A stretch of 8,531 bases of DNA from Bradyrhizobiaceae bacterium (GTDB lineage Bacteria > Pseudomonadota > Alphaproteobacteria > Rhizobiales > Xanthobacteraceae), in the NCBI GenBank assembly GCA_016793685.1, contig JAEULX010000016.1:1-8531 (forward strand). The letters run 5' to 3'. This document shows, piece by piece, positions 7,072 through 8,531 of this stretch. The notes beneath the pieces were generated by a model. It had not been told where the DNA came from. It did not search any database and saw only the letters and a list, made by a program, of their open reading frames with translations. Positions within the stretch are counted from its first letter, which is position 1. Each line of letters begins with the position of its first letter. A program made the translations under genes and the position numbers.

Positions 7072-7086
7072 GTTCATTTTTTGTTC
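7072..7086. promoter_or_regulatory. LexA SOS box (GTTC-N7-GTTC)
   Basis: GTTC (7072-7075), seven bases ATTTTTT, GTTC (7083-7086): an exact match to the direct-repeat LexA site known from alphaproteobacteria, where recA, lexA and the uvrA/ssb intergenic region carry it. It lies upstream of ssb, an SOS gene in many members of the class. On the minus strand a weak promoter overlaps it: TTGTGT (7107-7112), 17 bp, TAAGAA (7084-7089), which would give ssb a leader of about 240 nt. LexA bound here could block that promoter. The porin start is about 310 bp away on the other side. Confidence 0.7.
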
Positions 7087-7396
7087 TTATCAGGGGATGG
7101 GGCGTCACACAAGCCCGGGCTGCTTCAGAGGTATTCTAATCATCGAGTCGAGGGCAGCGGTCTTTCCGAGCCGGTCCGAATACCTTCCAAGAGCTTGGGC
7201 TAATCAGAATTCGTGCTCAAAGAGTAAGCATCCTGCGAAGGAATTAGCCGAAGTACCCGGAATTTCAGGCCGGATCGCACGCGGGCATATGAAGTTGTCT
7301 ACGGCATGTGGCCAATTTGCCACCTTTCCGGTTGCGAAAATCCTTAGAGTGCGCCCCTGGGATTTCGAATTTAGATACCCGCATGGAGGGGCTGTT

Positions 7397-8188
7397 ATGA
7401 AAAAGATCCTGCTCGCAACAGTCGCGGTTCTGGGCTTTGCCAGCGTTGCGTCGGCCGCCGACCTTCGGCCCCTGCCGGCGCGGCCTGTCGTCGCCCCGGT
7501 CTACAACTGGACCAGCTGCTATGTCGGCGGCTATGTCGGCGGCGCCTGGAACGCAGAAGCCGCCCGGGCCTCTGACGTCAACGGTTACGATTTTCCGTTC
7601 TCGGGCTTCTACGACGTTTGGAATTACGACCTGAAGAGCAGCGTCCTCGGCGGCGGCACGCTCGGCTGTAACTGGCAGCCGATCGGATCGCCCTGGGTGA
7701 TCGGCGCGGAAGGTGAAATCGGCTATCTCCGCCTGACTTCGTCGGCCCTCGACCCGTTCGATGTGCTCCAGAGCATCAATTCGTCGGTCAAGGTCGGCGA
7801 TTGGTACGGCATGGCCACGGCCCGTCTCGGCTACGCCTGGGATCGCGCGATGGTCTACATCAAGGGCGGCGTCGCCTTTGTCGATGTCGAAGCGACCGTG
7901 ACCGACCCGATCGCCAATCCCTTCTTCGTCGCCAGCACCAGCGAGTCGCTTGCGACCTGGACCGTCGGCGGCGGCATCGAATGGGCGTTCGATTGGAACT
8001 GGAGCGTCAAGGCCGAGTATATGTTCATCGGCCTGGATAACGTGTCGGCTTGCGGAACCAACACGAACGCTGCCCTCGTCCCGGTCGGCTCCTACTGCTG
8101 GAACCACGAGCTGGACGGCATTCATACCGCCAAGATCGGCCTGAACTACCGCTTCGGCGGCGGCGCGCCCCTCGTGGCCCGCTACTGA
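7397..8188 (+). CDS. Outer-membrane beta-barrel protein, Omp25/Omp31-like porin family
   Basis: 263 residues. ATG 7397 is chosen because GGAGGGG (7385-7391) lies 5 nt upstream and a Sec signal peptide (MKKILLATVAVLGFASVASA, cut before or after Ala21) starts there; the frame is open further upstream but that stretch is not protein-like. The mature N-terminus DLRPLPARPVVAP then YNWTSCYVGGYVGGAWN is the Hyphomicrobiales signature (W-T-x-x-YVGG). Alternating amphipathic strands follow (WVIGAEGEIGYLRL, WYGMATARLGYAWDRAMVYI, WTVGGGIEWAFDWNWSVKAE), closing with HTAKIGLNYRFGGGAP and the usual tail LVARY. This is an 8-strand-type OmpA-like barrel in the outer membrane, a structural or adhesion/porin-like role. 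Four Cys (41, 91, 219, 234) could form two disulfides. It is monocistronic: own leader upstream, strong terminator downstream. Confidence 0.92.
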   Translation: MKKILLATVAVLGFASVASAADLRPLPARPVVAPVYNWTSCYVGGYVGGAWNAEAARASDVNGYDFPFSGFYDVWNYDLKSSVLGGGTLGCNWQPIGSPWVIGAEGEIGYLRLTSSALDPFDVLQSINSSVKVGDWYGMATARLGYAWDRAMVYIKGGVAFVDVEATVTDPIANPFFVASTSESLATWTVGGGIEWAFDWNWSVKAEYMFIGLDNVSACGTNTNAALVPVGSYCWNHELDGIHTAKIGLNYRFGGGAPLVARY

Positions 8189-8210
8189 TCTGCTCCGCTC
8201 TTGCAGCAAA

Positions 8211-8244
8211 AGCCCCGGGCGATCGCCCGGGGCTTTTTGTTTTT
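8211..8244 (+). terminator. Strong intrinsic terminator of the porin gene
   Basis: A perfect inverted repeat, AGCCCCGGGC (8211-8220) and GCCCGGGGCT (8225-8234) around GATC, is followed by TTTTTGTTTTT (8234-8244) and preceded by A residues that can extend the stem. It begins 22 nt after the porin stop codon. Confidence 0.95.
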
Positions 8245-8531
8245 GAAGAGCGCCGCCGCCCTGCCGTTGCCAATCCCCCGTCCTGATCGCATTTTCGGCG
8301 ACGGACAGCGCTTCGCCGGACAGCGCTTCGCCTGGTGCTTTCTTGTCCCGGCGAAATCGCGATCGCTCGTGCTGCGACGACGGCGGGCCCCGCTTTGCCA
8401 AAATGCGTAAGCTGAAGACGCCGCTATCCGGGCACGCGTCTCACGTCCAGCTCAAACGCAGGCGGCGAGCGGACGTCGACCGCCGGCCGGTGCGGCCAGG
8501 CACGGACACCTAATCGCGCAACAACAACGAA
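8245..8531. other. Non-coding end of window
   Basis: About 290 bp after the terminator with no supported gene. A 36-codon Arg-rich ORF (8403-8513) has no ribosome site and looks accidental. The only clear structure is a 15-bp tandem duplication (8302-8331). No tRNA-like cloverleaf or promoter is convincing. Confidence 0.5.
8302..8331. repeat. 15-bp unit duplicated in tandem
   Basis: CGGACAGCGCTTCGC occurs at 8302-8316 and again, identically and directly adjacent, at 8317-8331. Two copies in non-coding sequence suggest slippage or a short intergenic repeat; no function is apparent. Confidence 0.8.

Larger units (their letters stand above)
6838..7396. other. 559-bp intergenic region between divergent ssb and porin genes
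   Basis: No convincing gene; short ORFs here lack codon character or ribosome sites. It holds the ssb ribosome site (about 6846-6855), a GC-rich hairpin (6915-6934), an inverted repeat GGTTC/GAACC (6944-6956), a 15-nt palindrome (7033-7047), an SOS box (7072-7086) and an inverted repeat GTGGC/GCCAC around 7309-7324. The part from about 7130 to 7396 looks more AT-rich than the flanking genes and is presumably the porin promoter and leader, but I cannot place a confident -35/-10 pair. Confidence 0.6.

Noticed and set aside
6854..7108. 84-codon minus-strand ORF just upstream of ssb
   Set aside because: No ribosome site or recognisable domain. It covers the SOS box and hairpin region and is more likely the ssb leader.
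7129..7185. Inverted repeat AGGTATTC ... GAATACCT with 41-nt spacing
   Set aside because: Not called as a feature: an 8-bp match with this spacing is expected by chance at appreciable frequency in a region this size.
4894..7203. A 769-codon plus-strand open frame
   Set aside because: It runs antisense to ipdC and ssb, both unmistakable. Its translation is rich in Arg, Gly, Asp and Ala, as expected of antisense frames in GC-rich DNA, with no recognisable domain.
7070..7396. N-terminal extension of the porin frame to 372 residues
   Set aside because: The extension would bury the signal peptide inside the protein; ATG 7397 has a strong ribosome site.
7265..8401. A 378-codon minus-strand open frame over the porin gene
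   Set aside because: It is antisense to a clear porin with signal peptide and terminator. It crosses that terminator and has low-complexity, charged composition.
8403..8513. 36-codon Arg-rich ORF near the window end
   Set aside because: No Shine-Dalgarno sequence, biased composition and no recognisable similarity.

Overview
The window looks like chromosomal DNA of a GC-rich alphaproteobacterium of the order Hyphomicrobiales (Rhizobiales), perhaps near the Beijerinckiaceae/Methylocystaceae. The evidence is an Omp25/Omp31-type beta-barrel porin with the lineage-typical N-terminus, an Azospirillum-like indolepyruvate/phenylpyruvate decarboxylase, a ChaA-type antiporter and an alphaproteobacterial GTTC-N7-GTTC SOS box. 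The family-level placement is a guess.

Left part (1-3343, plus strand): the 3' portion of a SAM-dependent methyltransferase gene, open at the window edge and probably the C-terminal half of a glycosyltransferase-methyltransferase fusion. It is followed by a large multi-pass membrane protein resembling GT-C glycosyltransferases, then a small unrecognised secreted protein with an NTF2-like sequence pattern. The first two probably act on a surface glycan or its lipid-linked precursor. A tiny 11-codon ORF with a very good ribosome binding site overlaps the start of the membrane-protein gene.

Middle part (3434-6837, minus strand): three codirectional genes in the order ssb, ipdC-like, chaA. The gaps are 42 and 83 nt, so one transcription unit is plausible. 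They encode single-stranded DNA-binding protein, a thiamine-diphosphate 2-oxo-acid decarboxylase (indole-3-pyruvate/phenylpyruvate type, with all expected active-site residues) and a Ca2+/Na+:H+ antiporter. The antiporter appears to use a TTG start.

Right part (6838-8531): a 559-bp intergenic region holds an exact LexA-type SOS box (7072-7086), a near-perfect 15-nt palindrome and a GC-rich hairpin. It separates ssb from the divergent outer-membrane porin gene (7397-8188). The porin gene ends in a textbook intrinsic terminator (8211-8244). The last ~290 bp contain no convincing gene, only a 15-bp tandem duplication.

I found no mobile element, CRISPR array, tRNA or rRNA. No clearly novel system is evident. 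The most interesting points are the SOS box upstream of ssb without an adjacent uvrA, the unusual ssb-ipdC-chaA arrangement, and the mini-ORF overlapping the GT-C gene start.
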